Shown here: positions 1 to 8,747 of the stretch, piece by piece
Position numbering within the stretch: the first letter of the stretch is position 1
Layout of the letters: every line of letters begins with the position of its first letter
The notes under the pieces: model-generated
What the model saw: the letters and a program-made list of their open reading frames with translations, nothing else
The model's database searches: none
What the model was told of the DNA's origin: nothing
Position numbers and translations under genes: made by a program
Assembly (NCBI GenBank): GCA_944364005.1
Contig: CALVVW010000002.1
Span: forward strand, 1 to 59,521
Reading direction: 5' to 3'
Origin: an uncultured Bacilli bacterium
Lineage (GTDB): Bacteria > Bacillota_I > Bacilli_A > RF39 > UBA660
Length of the DNA stretch: 59,521 bases

Positions 1-1220
1 ATACCACAACTAATACCAATATCGGCTTGTTTCTTTAACATTCTATAGTCACCGTGGAATGGCATTAAATATTTTGGCTTGATTAGTCGAATCATTAGTT
101 TTATTTCTTCCTCGTTAGCATGACCTGATGTATGTAGGTCAGCAAGAGATGAGTTTGTATATACTTTTACACCTTTTAAATATAATTTATTAATAGTTTT
201 TGAGATGCTTAATGCATTTCCTGGAATGGCACTAGATGAGAATATTACAACATCATCTGGTCTTAGTTTGATTTGTTTGTGTGTACCATTTGATATTCTT
301 GATAATGCTGCTAATGGTTCTCCTTGACTTCCAGTACATAGTATTGTCACTTCTCCAGGTTTTAGGTTGTTTGCTTCTTCTGGAGAAATTAATAATTCTT
401 TATGGTTGATATAACCAGCGTTGATTGAAATATTAATATTGTTTTCCATACTTCTACCGAAAATACATATTTTTCTATTATGCTTATAACAAGTTTCAAA
501 AATATGTTTTACACGATAAATATTAGATGCGAATGTTGCGATAATGATACGATTTGTTTTACATTTATCAAACATTTCTCCTAATGTTTCATCTACCACA
601 GATTCGCTTGTTGAAAAGCCCTCATTTAAGGCATTGGTAGAATCTCCAATTAGAATATCTACGCCTTTTTCTCCAAGAGATGCCATTTTATATAAATCTG
701 CCATAGGTCCGATTGGAGTAAGGTCAAATTTATAATCTCCGGTTGTTACAATTCTTCCGTCTGGTGTAGTAATACTAATACCGTGAGAATCAGGAATAGA
801 ATGGGTAATTCTAAAGAATTCCACTTCAATTTCTTTAAATTTCAATTTCGTATTTTCTGTATATACAAATAAATTATCATATCTTATGTTTTTATCTTGT
901 AATTTTACAGCAATTAATTCTTTGGCATGATTTGGTGCATAAATGGCAGGAATATTAATACTTTGCAATAAAAAAGGAATTCCTCCAATATGATCTTCAT
1001 GTCCATGCGTAATTAAAAGTGCTTTAATCTTATCTTGATTTTCTTTTAAAAATGTAAAGTCAGGTAAAACATAATCTACTCCCATAAGTTCACTTTCAGG
1101 GAAACTAACACCGGCATCAATAATAACAATAGCGTCGTTATGCATTACACAATACATATTTTTTCCGACTTCTCCGAGACCACCTAAAACAATAATCTTT
1201 GTTTCATTTGGTTTATTCAT
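1..1220 (-). CDS. rnjA: Ribonuclease J, 5' part (C-terminus outside window)
   Basis: This is a metallo-beta-lactamase/beta-CASP ribonuclease that degrades and matures RNA as an endonuclease and 5'-3' exonuclease. About 406 codons are visible out of roughly 555 usual; the gene runs off the left edge. Translated on the minus strand it starts MNKPNETKIIVLGGLGEVGK, has the zinc motif THGHEDH near residue 75, THSIPDS, TGDYKFD, the beta-CASP stretch ATFASNIYRVKH, and SGHANEEE with PFHGDYRML near the visible end. These match Bacillus RNase J1 almost block by block. The ATG at 1220 is preceded by AGGAG at good spacing. A minus-strand promoter lies upstream. J1 versus J2 is not settled by the visible part. 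Confidence 0.95.
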   Translation of the reverse strand, partial: MNKPNETKIIVLGGLGEVGKNMYCVMHNDAIVIIDAGVSFPESELMGVDYVLPDFTFLKENQDKIKALLITHGHEDHIGGIPFLLQSINIPAIYAPNHAKELIAVKLQDKNIRYDNLFVYTENTKLKFKEIEVEFFRITHSIPDSHGISITTPDGRIVTTGDYKFDLTPIGPMADLYKMASLGEKGVDILIGDSTNALNEGFSTSESVVDETLGEMFDKCKTNRIIIATFASNIYRVKHIFETCYKHNRKICIFGRSMENNINISINAGYINHKELLISPEEANNLKPGEVTILCTGSQGEPLAALSRISNGTHKQIKLRPDDVVIFSSSAIPGNALSISKTINKLYLKGVKVYTNSSLADLHTSGHANEEEIKLMIRLIKPKYLMPFHGDYRMLKKQADIGISCG

Positions 1221-1262
1221 AAAAACTCCTTTCTTTTTTTGTTTCGTTAAGCTGACTATGAA

Positions 1263-1291
1263 ATTATACTATATTTTTTTTATTTTGTCTA
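1263..1291 (-). promoter_or_regulatory. Sigma-A-type promoter for RNase J
   Basis: On the minus strand TAGACA (1286-1291) and TATAAT (1263-1268) are separated by exactly 17 bp of A/T-rich spacer. They lie about 40 bases upstream of the RNase J start. Confidence 0.6.
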
Positions 1292-1354
1292 TAATTTGAA
1301 ATTGTGAATTTTTTGTCTCTTGGTTGTAAAATTAGCTTTTATCCTTGTTTTACA

Positions 1355-2101
1355 TTATTTAATATACTTTCCAAGTGATTTAAAATAGGTATTGGGATTT
1401 TCATATTCTTTTAGAGTTTCATTAAAGTACTGACTATAGGTTAATGTGTCTTTTTCTTTCACAATATAGTCTCTTAATTTTTGTAATTTAGCTTTACTAT
1501 TTAGAGGTTTATATTTTACTAAATCATTATAAAGCAGTGTGGTAATTAATGATTCTAATTGGGATTCATTTTGCGTATCACATTCTTGTATTAGTTCTTT
1601 ATCTTCTTTTTCATTATTACCATAGTCAAATCTTTTTACAGTAAATCTTCCAGGATCTATGATATACATGGTATCGTTTTCTTTATCAAAAAAATAGTTT
1701 ACTGGTTGAATATCCGCTACTAAGACATAATTATGAGCAAGTAGAGACATATCACTTTCTAATATTTGAAGGTTTTTAATAAAGGTGCTACTAGAAAGAA
1801 GAGCAATACCTTGTTTTTTGGTGATATCTTTTTCTCCCTTTATATAGTTTGCTCTATAACCTGCATAGGAGTAGTCTTCATTATAAATAAGGGCATTTGG
1901 TAGAATTGTTTGCCTGGTAGGTATTCCAATTAAGTATTGATGATCAACACTTTTGTTGTGTCCAAATTCATAAATTGAACTTTTATGATATATTTTGTAA
2001 ACTTGATTCTTTCTTTTATAACAAATACCTTCAGAACCTTTTCCTAGAGGCCTTTTTGTTTCGTCAATAAATATTTTTTCTCCTTCTACAAAGTAATGCA
2101 T
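1355..2101 (-). CDS. Protein-kinase-like protein, function unknown
   Basis: This 248-residue protein has landmarks of the protein-kinase fold. There is a glycine-rich loop GKGSEG at 20-25, a beta-3-like lysine in VYKIYH (K36), a catalytic-loop-like DIQPVN at 130-135 (matching D-x-K-P-x-N with Lys replaced by Gln), and IDPG at 148-151 in the DFG place. The Asp and Asn needed for Mg-ATP chemistry are therefore present, although the HRD His is absent and the lobe is short. No signal peptide or membrane segment is seen. It stands alone between RNase J and a divergent AAA+ gene, with its own promoter and GAGAGGG ribosome site. It may be an active small kinase, an aminoglycoside-kinase-like enzyme or a pseudokinase; the substrate is unknown. 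Confidence 0.6.
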   Translation of the reverse strand: MHYFVEGEKIFIDETKRPLGKGSEGICYKRKNQVYKIYHKSSIYEFGHNKSVDHQYLIGIPTRQTILPNALIYNEDYSYAGYRANYIKGEKDITKKQGIALLSSSTFIKNLQILESDMSLLAHNYVLVADIQPVNYFFDKENDTMYIIDPGRFTVKRFDYGNNEKEDKELIQECDTQNESQLESLITTLLYNDLVKYKPLNSKAKLQKLRDYIVKEKDTLTYSQYFNETLKEYENPNTYFKSLGKYIK

Positions 2102-2125
2102 TATAATCCCTCTCTTTTCCGCTGT

Positions 2126-2154
2126 ATTTTACCATATAATGTCTTTCATAGCAA
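2126..2154 (-). promoter_or_regulatory. Promoter for the kinase-like gene
   Basis: On the minus strand TTGCTA (2149-2154) and TAAAAT (2126-2131) are 17 bp apart, 25 bases before the ATG at 2101. Confidence 0.55.
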
Positions 2155-2215
2155 GATTTTCCTTGATTATAGTTTGGTATTAATTGATGATGATTAAGTA
2201 ATATATAATGTTTTT

Positions 2216-2244
2216 TTGCATTTTATAATTTTTTTTAGTATAGT
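2216..2244 (+). promoter_or_regulatory. Promoter for the AAA+ ATPase gene
   Basis: TTGCAT (2216-2221) and TATAGT (2239-2244) have a 17-bp, T-rich spacer. The start codon at 2273 follows a GGGGG ribosome site. Confidence 0.5.
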
Positions 2245-2272
2245 ATAGTTAAAGTTTAGGGGGCATGATGCT

Positions 2273-3835
2273 ATGAATTCTAATATTACTCAAGAGGCTA
2301 TTGAGGTTGCCAGGTCTGCGTCAAAATATTACGCATTAATTAAAGATATTCACTCTTGTTTTCAAGTAAAAGTTTCTGATGGTTTTCGTTCTTATTCAAA
2401 AAGTGTCGATTTAAATTATTACGACAGAAGAACTTTAAGTTTATTTTTTGCTTTACTTACTGTCTCTGATAATACGTATAATATTTTTTCTGATTTTAAT
2501 ATTACGTTTGATGATGTTTTTATGGAAGTTTTTTCTAGTTATGATATAGATAATAATGAACATAAAAAAGATGTTACTTTAGAAGAAATTGATGATAATT
2601 TTCATTCTTATTTTGAACCTATGTTAGATACTCTTTCTAAAAAGTATAAGCTTATTATTCCTGAAGTGATTGCTTATAATTTATTAGCTGATGATTGTTG
2701 CTTTTCTAATGTTGTTCGTGTTTTAGTTAGTAAGTTAGCAGCGGATAGGGCTCCTTTATCTGGTGGTAAGTTGAAAGATTATCTTTTTGAAGAAGCTAGT
2801 CGTAAGATAGAGCAATATTTTGAAAGTCATCCAGAGGTTAAGGAAGAGATTTCTACTAAAGAGAAGGATAAAGTTAAGGAGTTATTTCCGTTTTTTGGTC
2901 TTCTAGGTAATAATGACGAAGATACGATGACAGGTCTTGGAGAATTTTTGACTAGTCAGCAATTTCAAGGACATCCGGTTGTTGGTAGAAAACAAGAAAT
3001 TCGTACTGTTCTTAAATCTTTAATGATGAAGTCTGTGTTATTATTAGGTCCTTCTGGTGTTGGAAAAACGGCATTAGTTGAAGAGATTGCATATCTTATT
3101 CAACAGAGGGAGGTCCCTAGTCGGCTTTTAGATAAAAAGATTTTTATGCTTGATGCATCTTCTTTAATTGCTGGTACTAAATATCGTGGAGCATTTGAGG
3201 AAAAAATTAACGTTATTTTAAAAGAATTGGACAATGATCCTAATATTATTTTGTTTATCGATGAGATTTGTAATATGAAAGGTTTGGGAGCTACGGAAGG
3301 CTCTCCTCAAGATTTCTTTGCTGTTTTTAAACCTTATTTATCAAGAAGTAATCGCCCTATTCAAATGATTGGTACGACAACAACTGAAGAATATCAAAAG
3401 TATTTGGCAGATGATGCTGCTATTCGTAGAAGGTTTGCTCCAGTTACTTTAGGTGAACCAGATGATAAGAGCTTAAGCCATATATTAGATGCTTCTGTTA
3501 AGAAATATCAAGATATGTTGCACGTTGATTTTTCTTTTGATACTGATAGTCAACAAGAAATATTTGATATCCTTATCCAGGGTAGTAAAAAAAGACCTTA
3601 TCATGATGTACAATATAATCCTTCTTTAGTTTTATCAATTTTAGAGATGGCGTTTTCTAATGCTTTATATTATGATAGAGAATCTGTTAATATGGATGAT
3701 GTTAAAGAGGCTGTTATGAGTTGTGAACGTATTTATGAAAGTTCTAGAGAGCATATGGTTTCTCAACTATCTTCTATTTCTAATACTAAGCAATATGTAA
3801 AGGGTAAATTTGTTCCTTTTTCTACTAGACAATAG
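2273..3835 (+). CDS. Clp-type AAA+ ATPase with a single D1-like domain
   Basis: In this 520-residue protein residues 1-230 match no family I recognise. Residues 235-505 form one AAA+ module closest to the first nucleotide domain of ClpA/ClpB/ClpC. It has an HPVVGRKQEI entry motif, Walker A GPSGVGKT (259-266), a pore-loop-like GTKYRGAFEEK segment, Walker B IILFIDE (325-331), sensor-1 GTTTTEEY (367-374) and the Arg-finger stretch AAIRRRF. A full Clp chaperone has two ATPase domains (about 750-860 residues); here the protein ends after the first, and no ClpP-docking loop is seen. In related settings such ATPases remodel or unfold proteins. The start at 2273 is set by GGGGG, because two nearer ATGs are out of frame. 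A terminator follows, so it is a single-gene unit just ahead of ftsY. Confidence 0.75.
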   Translation: MNSNITQEAIEVARSASKYYALIKDIHSCFQVKVSDGFRSYSKSVDLNYYDRRTLSLFFALLTVSDNTYNIFSDFNITFDDVFMEVFSSYDIDNNEHKKDVTLEEIDDNFHSYFEPMLDTLSKKYKLIIPEVIAYNLLADDCCFSNVVRVLVSKLAADRAPLSGGKLKDYLFEEASRKIEQYFESHPEVKEEISTKEKDKVKELFPFFGLLGNNDEDTMTGLGEFLTSQQFQGHPVVGRKQEIRTVLKSLMMKSVLLLGPSGVGKTALVEEIAYLIQQREVPSRLLDKKIFMLDASSLIAGTKYRGAFEEKINVILKELDNDPNIILFIDEICNMKGLGATEGSPQDFFAVFKPYLSRSNRPIQMIGTTTTEEYQKYLADDAAIRRRFAPVTLGEPDDKSLSHILDASVKKYQDMLHVDFSFDTDSQQEIFDILIQGSKKRPYHDVQYNPSLVLSILEMAFSNALYYDRESVNMDDVKEAVMSCERIYESSREHMVSQLSSISNTKQYVKGKFVPFSTRQ

Positions 3836-3854
3836 GCTTTTCTATTGTTTTTTT
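3829..3854 (+). terminator. Rho-independent terminator
   Basis: A 7-bp stem (ACAATAG with CTATTGT) and a 6-base loop are followed by seven T. The 5' arm includes the stop codon of the AAA+ gene. Confidence 0.75.
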
Positions 3855-3888
3855 CTTTATCTATGTTAAAATAAAGATGGTGATTATT

Positions 3889-4902
3889 ATGGGAATTTTT
3901 AATAAATTAAAGAATATGTTTCAAGGAAACAAGGAAAGTGTTGTAGAACAGAATCATAGTGAAGAAGTTGTACAGGAAGAAGTTAAAGTTTATGAGAAAG
4001 GTCTTACAAAATCTCGTGAGGGATTTGTATCTAAGCTTGCTAATCTAACGAATAAATATCGCACTATTAATGATGATTATTTTGATGAGTTAGAAGAAAT
4101 ATTGATTATGGCTGATATTGGTGTTAATACTGTTATGGAGTTTATTGATCGATTGAAGGATAGAGCTGCTAAAGAGAAGATTAGTGATCCAGAATTATTA
4201 AAAGAGATTATTGTTGATGAATTATTTATTATTTATGTAGGTGATGAAGTTTTATCTAGTAAGATAGAATATCGTGAAAATGGTCCTACTGTTATTTTAT
4301 TTGTTGGAGTTAATGGTGTTGGAAAAACTACTACTATTGGTAAGATTGCTTGGCGTATGAGGCAAGAAGGTAAAAAAGTATTACTAGTTGCAGGGGATAC
4401 TTTTCGAGCTGGTGCTATTTCGCAACTTCAAGAGTGGAGTAAGAGAGTAGATGTTGATTTTTATGGAACTGAACAAGGAAGTGATCCAGCTAGTGTTGTT
4501 TATGATGGATGTAGTAAGGCTGTAGAAGAAAAATATGATGTCGTTTTAGTTGATACTGCTGGTAGACTACAAAATAAAGTTAATTTAATGAAAGAATTAG
4601 AAAAAATTAATAAAGTAATTCAGGGAATTGTAGAAGGTGGACCGTCTGAGACTTTACTTGTTATTGATGCTACTACTGGTCAGAATGGTATTAGTCAGGC
4701 TAAATCTTTTAAAGAAATTACAGATATTACTGGAATTGTTTTAACGAAATTAGATGGTACTGCTAAGGGAGGAATTGTTTTAGCGATTAAAGAACAAGTG
4801 GGACTTCCTGTTAAGTTTATTGGTTTAGGAGAAAGTAAGGAAGATTTACAAGTTTTTGATATTGAAAAATATATCTATGGCTTATTTAAGGATATGGTGT
4901 AA
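3889..4902 (+). CDS. ftsY: Signal recognition particle receptor FtsY
   Basis: This SRP-family GTPase docks the SRP-ribosome complex at the membrane during co-translational insertion. The 337-residue protein has a short acidic A region, then the NG domain: G1 GVNGVGKTTTIGK from residue 140, DTAGR from 222, TKLDGTAKGG from 286 and a C-terminal GLGESKEDLQVFD. The ATG at 3889 is chosen over an ATG 12 bases upstream because GGTGAT (3879-3884) sits four bases ahead of it and MGIFNKLK is the family's usual beginning. It is followed with no gap by a small membrane gene and ylxM, so the three form one operon. Ffh is encoded separately 5 kb downstream. Confidence 0.97.
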   Translation: MGIFNKLKNMFQGNKESVVEQNHSEEVVQEEVKVYEKGLTKSREGFVSKLANLTNKYRTINDDYFDELEEILIMADIGVNTVMEFIDRLKDRAAKEKISDPELLKEIIVDELFIIYVGDEVLSSKIEYRENGPTVILFVGVNGVGKTTTIGKIAWRMRQEGKKVLLVAGDTFRAGAISQLQEWSKRVDVDFYGTEQGSDPASVVYDGCSKAVEEKYDVVLVDTAGRLQNKVNLMKELEKINKVIQGIVEGGPSETLLVIDATTGQNGISQAKSFKEITDITGIVLTKLDGTAKGGIVLAIKEQVGLPVKFIGLGESKEDLQVFDIEKYIYGLFKDMV

Positions 4903-4903
4903 T

Positions 4904-5194
4904 ATGGCGAAGGATAAGAATGTGGAACAGTCTAGACCAATTACTAAATTTAATATTGTGTTTATTAATATTCAACTTTTTTTAACTTTTTTTACTTTTG
5001 GATTATTTGTCTGGTATATTTTTGATTCTTCTATGATTTATTTATTTCAATTGTTTTTAGGCCTTACTTTACTTATTATGGCTTATAATAATCAGGTTAT
5101 TTATCGCAGGAAAAAAGCAACGATTATTTATAGTATTATTGGTGCTGTTTTGCTTATATTAGATTTAATTATGTATATTGGTGTTGAGATGTAG
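4904..5194 (+). CDS. Small membrane protein of unknown function
   Basis: This 96-residue protein has a hydrophilic N-terminus (MAKDKNVEQSRP) and about three hydrophobic helices covering most of residues 18-94. I recognise no family. The ATG at 4904 overlaps the end of ftsY by a single intervening base, with GGTG just upstream; an in-frame ATG at 4856 lies inside ftsY and is unlikely. It is sandwiched between ftsY and ylxM, hence co-transcribed with SRP-pathway genes, but that alone does not show a role in targeting. Confidence 0.75.
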   Translation: MAKDKNVEQSRPITKFNIVFINIQLFLTFFTFGLFVWYIFDSSMIYLFQLFLGLTLLIMAYNNQVIYRRKKATIIYSIIGAVLLILDLIMYIGVEM

Positions 5195-5195
5195 T

Positions 5196-5489
5196 ATGGA
5201 AGATTATGTTTATTATGGTGAATTATATGATTTATATCAACAGTTATTGACAGATAAACAAAGAGCTTATTTCGAAGACTATTATTTTCAAAATTTAAGT
5301 CTGGGTGAAATGGCTGAAAATTATCAAGTGAGTAGGAATGCTATCTTTAGGCAGCTTCATATCGTTACTAAAAAATTAGAAGAATATGAAGAAAAGTTGC
5401 AGTTGTTGCAAAAAAAGAGAATGTTAGAAGAAATAAGTCAGTCTATTGATAATTTAGATATTAAGAAAAAGTTAGAAGAATTAATATAA
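5196..5489 (+). CDS. ylxM: YlxM/p13-like helix-turn-helix protein
   Basis: This 97-residue protein belongs to the UPF0122 (YlxM) family, which resembles sigma-factor region 4. The HTH is LSLGEMAENYQVSRNAIFRQ at about residues 31-50, followed by a lysine-rich coiled C-terminus. In streptococci and bacilli it accompanies ffh/ftsY and is reported to modulate SRP GTPase activity. Here it is the last gene of the ftsY operon. The ATG at 5196 is placed right after the stop of the preceding gene; upstream in-frame codons lie inside that gene. Confidence 0.88.
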   Translation: MEDYVYYGELYDLYQQLLTDKQRAYFEDYYFQNLSLGEMAENYQVSRNAIFRQLHIVTKKLEEYEEKLQLLQKKRMLEEISQSIDNLDIKKKLEELI

Positions 5490-5490
5490 G

Positions 5491-5518
5491 AATAGTATCT
5501 AGTGGATACTATTTTTTT
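5491..5518 (+). terminator. Terminator of the ftsY operon
   Basis: A 9-bp perfect stem (AATAGTATC with GATACTATT), a 5-base loop and a run of seven T. The 3' end of the convergent unknown gene overlaps the hairpin. Confidence 0.85.
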
Positions 5519-6375
5519 GGTACATATATTAATTGTTTGGCATCTTCATAGTTTTGTTGAGTTAATTTTTCTAAAGTTGTTCCGAAGGCAATGGCTTCTA
5601 TTAGTCTTTCTTGAGCAAAGGTAATAGTACTTCCCTTTTTCTTTTTAGCTGTTTTTGATAGTCCTCCATTATTTATAAATATTCTTGCTCCTGGTATTTG
5701 ATTTCTTTGTATTAAGATATAGTTTGCAATGGAAACTATATTTTCAGTTACTATTATTTTCTTTTTGCCAAAGTTTTTCCAAATTAATTCATCTGCATTT
5801 TCGTTTTCTTCTGTAATTACTGATAGTCGTTGTTCAATATGTTTTTTGGTATATTGAAATGTAGCGTAGGTTCCTTCGTAGTCTAGTCGATTTTGATTGT
5901 TTTGAAAGATTTTATCTAAATATCCTAGAGTATAGGATTCGTTCCACGCTGCTATAAAGTTTTTATCTTGTAATATAGGATGAGCTTTTTTATGAAGTTG
6001 ATAATTTAATATTATATCAAATAATTGCCTTTTATTTGTAATACCATAATTTTCTACTAACATTTTCATTTCTTCATCTAAAAATACTAATTTTGTATGG
6101 GAAAGATGACCTTTATTATTAAAGCTTCTATCTACTCTCATATTATAATCTAGAAATGGTATATCAGAATAATTGGTATTGTGTAAGTATTTATTTACTC
6201 TTTCTTTGGTTTGTTCTTCGCTTAATACCTGAGGGCTTCTTTTTTGTTCTAATTGTGCTTGCATTTTATTTTTTTTTATTGTAATTTGTTTATTTATTTC
6301 GGCTATTTTAGATAGATAGTCTTTTCTTATTTCTTCTAATTCTTTTATGTTTAGTGTTTCTATTTTATTTTGCAT
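5509..6375 (-). CDS. Unknown protein with N-terminal coiled coil
   Basis: This 288-residue cytosolic-looking protein has a Lys/Glu/Gln-rich coiled coil in residues 1-60 (KIETLNIKELEEIRKDYLSK). A mixed alpha/beta region and a basic tail with KKKK near 245 follow. No signal peptide, membrane segment or catalytic motif is recognised. It has a strong AGGAGGG site and its own promoter, and converges on the ftsY operon with a shared hairpin. Length and base use are like its neighbours, so there is no sign of recent transfer. Function is unknown. Confidence 0.7.
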   Translation of the reverse strand: MQNKIETLNIKELEEIRKDYLSKIAEINKQITIKKNKMQAQLEQKRSPQVLSEEQTKERVNKYLHNTNYSDIPFLDYNMRVDRSFNNKGHLSHTKLVFLDEEMKMLVENYGITNKRQLFDIILNYQLHKKAHPILQDKNFIAAWNESYTLGYLDKIFQNNQNRLDYEGTYATFQYTKKHIEQRLSVITEENENADELIWKNFGKKKIIVTENIVSIANYILIQRNQIPGARIFINNGGLSKTAKKKKGSTITFAQERLIEAIAFGTTLEKLTQQNYEDAKQLIYVPKK

Positions 6376-6401
6376 GTCCTTCCCTCCTAAAAGTAGTTCT
6401 T

Positions 6402-6430
6402 ATTTTATCATTTTTTTCTTATTTTGTAAA
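6402..6430 (-). promoter_or_regulatory. Promoter for the unknown minus-strand gene
   Basis: On the minus strand TTTACA (6425-6430) and TAAAAT (6402-6407) are separated by 17 bp; the ATG is at 6375. Confidence 0.5.
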
Positions 6431-6446
6431 TCACTTGTGTTTTGTC

Positions 6447-6475
6447 TTGAAAAAAGATATGATTGTTAGTATAAT
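6447..6475 (+). promoter_or_regulatory. Sigma-A promoter for the HerA-like gene
   Basis: TTGAAA (6447-6452) and a perfect TATAAT (6470-6475) have a 17-bp spacer; the start codon is at 6514 behind GAGGGG. Confidence 0.75.
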
Positions 6476-6513
6476 CAATATTAGAATAGATAAAGTATGA
6501 AGAGGGGACAGTT

Positions 6514-8724
6514 ATGTTTGATAAAATTGTTTATATTAGTGATCATTCTGCTAATATACGTTTAAAAGATGCAGAACATCTTGCAGTTAATTTAATGAAT
6601 TTGCACCTTATATTTGAAGATAAAGATAAAAAAGTATTAGGTGAAGTGGATGATTTGGATAAAGATATTGTTAAAGCTAGATTTTTAGGTGAGATTGTTA
6701 ATGGTCGATTAATTGGTGGTACAATTCGTAAACCATCTTTAGATGCTTCTATTCGTGTTATTGATAAGTCTGAGATTCCTATGATTGTTGGAGAAGATAA
6801 AGAAGGATATATGAAATTTGGAGTTAGTCCTTTCTATAATGATTTTCCTGTATATTTAGATGTTAATAATTTTTTTAGTAATCACTTTGCTATTTTTGGT
6901 AATAGTGGTAGTGGTAAATCTTGTGGTGTATCTCGTTTATTTCAAAATATGTTTCATGATCAAAGATTATTTCCATATAAGGCTAATATTTTACTTTTTG
7001 ATTCATCAGGAGAATATTATAATGCTTTTAATAATTTAAATTCTATTAATCCTAATTATCATTATCGTTTTTTTAGTACGAATGAAGTGGATGGAATTGG
7101 TGAAAAATTACGTCTTCCAATTTGGTTACTTAATGCGAGTGATTTGGCGTTGTTATTACAGGCTACTAATCATTCGCAATTACCTATTATTGAGAGAATG
7201 TTAAAGCTTGCATTGATTTTTTCTCAGAATGATATGGATGCTAATAATTATAAGAACCATTTGATAGCAAAAGCTATTATGACTATTTTATATACTAATG
7301 AAACTTCTCCTAATAAACGTAATGAAATATTTTCTATTTTGGCAAGTTGTTCTACACCTCAATTTAATTTGGAAGCTCCAGTACAAGGTATTGGATATAC
7401 AAGAAAATTCCGTGAATGTTTCTTGATTGATTCTCAAGGACAGTTTTCTGAAAGTGTTTTACTTACTGAATATGTATCATCCTTTATTAAGAATGAGTAT
7501 GATAACTATGAACCTAAGGGTGGAGTGTTTTATACTTTAGATACTTTGGAGAAAGCACTTAACTTTACTTTAATTAGTGAAGGCTGGCTTAGAAATGAGA
7601 ATACCTATGGTGATGCTGTTACGATTAAGGTTCGTTTACATGCTTTAATTGTTGGTGAAAATGCTAAATTCTTTGATGTACCAGATTATATTTCTCTTGA
7701 AAGTTATTTGTCATCTTTACTTATTAATAATGGACGTAAATATCAATTAGTTAATTTTAACTTAGATGATGTTGATGATGATTTTGCTAAAGTTATTACG
7801 AAAATTTATTCTCGTTTGGTATTCGAGTTTGCTAAGGGATTAAAAGATAGAGCAAGTATTCCTTTTCATATTATTGTTGAAGAAGCTCATCGTTATATTC
7901 AAAATGATACAGATCGTTTCTTGATAGGGTATAATATCTTTGAGCGTATTGCTAAAGAGGGTCGTAAGTATGGTGTTATTCTTGGCCTTATTTCACAGCG
8001 ACCTGTAGAACTTTCTGATACTGTTATTTCTCAGTGTTCTAATTTCTTAATTTTTAAGATGAATCACCCTACTGATGTAGATTATATACGTAAGATGGTT
8101 CCTAATATTAGTGATGAGATTGTTGAAAAACAGAAGACATTACAAGCAGGTACTTGTTTGGGATTCGGTATGGCATTTAAAATCCCATTAATTTGTAAAT
8201 TACAGATGCCTGATCCTGCTCCTTGGAGTGGAAACTGTGATGTTGTTACTATTTGGAATGGTAATAATAAAGGCGTTCCTCATAATACACAAAATGTTGC
8301 TTCTATGAATTCTGAGTTCTTGTCTTCTTCTGAATTAATGAATAATCATATTTCTGAGCCTCATAGTTTTGCATCGAGTCAAAGTAAAGGTTTTGATGAA
8401 ATTGTTAATTATGAACCTACTATTCAAACTACAGCTAGTAGTCAGGTTAGTCCTAGTAAACCTTTAATTCAAATTACGGATGCTCCTGTTTCTAATTCGA
8501 CTAATTCAGGGATCTTTGATAACCCTCTTTCTAATCTAGGTACAGGGGAGAGTTCAGTTACATTTTCTTCAGAATCACCTATTTCTAGTTCTAATGAGAA
8601 TAATTCTTTAAATTTATCAAATTCGCAGAATTCTTCTACGACTGGTTTAAATGATTCTGTACTTGGCGTAACTTCTAATGGAACTCCATTAGTGTCTATT
8701 ACTCCAGATAATACATTAGAATAA
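6514..8724 (+). CDS. HerA-family ATP-binding protein (DNA translocase/helicase type)
   Basis: This 736-residue protein has an N-terminal beta-rich region (1-115) in the place of a HAS-barrel. A FtsK/HerA-type ATPase follows, with Walker A GNSGSGKS (129-136), NILLFDSSGEY, Walker B FHIIVEEAHRY near 450, then KEGRKYGVILGLISQRP and the Arg-containing C-terminal block. HerA hexamers pump DNA and usually act with the nuclease NurA or, in defence systems, with partner effectors. No NurA-like gene is next to it. Residues from about 590 form a 140-residue Ser/Asn-rich, low-complexity tail that HerA does not normally have. It is a single-gene unit with its own promoter and terminator. DNA processing is likely, but the exact role is unknown. 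Confidence 0.8.
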   Translation: MFDKIVYISDHSANIRLKDAEHLAVNLMNLHLIFEDKDKKVLGEVDDLDKDIVKARFLGEIVNGRLIGGTIRKPSLDASIRVIDKSEIPMIVGEDKEGYMKFGVSPFYNDFPVYLDVNNFFSNHFAIFGNSGSGKSCGVSRLFQNMFHDQRLFPYKANILLFDSSGEYYNAFNNLNSINPNYHYRFFSTNEVDGIGEKLRLPIWLLNASDLALLLQATNHSQLPIIERMLKLALIFSQNDMDANNYKNHLIAKAIMTILYTNETSPNKRNEIFSILASCSTPQFNLEAPVQGIGYTRKFRECFLIDSQGQFSESVLLTEYVSSFIKNEYDNYEPKGGVFYTLDTLEKALNFTLISEGWLRNENTYGDAVTIKVRLHALIVGENAKFFDVPDYISLESYLSSLLINNGRKYQLVNFNLDDVDDDFAKVITKIYSRLVFEFAKGLKDRASIPFHIIVEEAHRYIQNDTDRFLIGYNIFERIAKEGRKYGVILGLISQRPVELSDTVISQCSNFLIFKMNHPTDVDYIRKMVPNISDEIVEKQKTLQAGTCLGFGMAFKIPLICKLQMPDPAPWSGNCDVVTIWNGNNKGVPHNTQNVASMNSEFLSSSELMNNHISEPHSFASSQSKGFDEIVNYEPTIQTTASSQVSPSKPLIQITDAPVSNSTNSGIFDNPLSNLGTGESSVTFSSESPISSSNENNSLNLSNSQNSSTTGLNDSVLGVTSNGTPLVSITPDNTLE

Positions 8725-8745
8725 ACAGGGTAAACCTGTTTTTTT
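8723..8745 (+). terminator. Terminator of the HerA-like gene
   Basis: AAACAGG (8723-8729) pairs with CCTGTTT (8735-8741), followed by a T run. The stem begins inside the stop codon. Confidence 0.8.
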
Positions 8746-8747
8746 CA

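Noticed and set aside
544..735. Short + strand reading frame inside RNase J
   Set aside because: It is the antisense shadow of a well-supported coding sequence and has no ribosome site.
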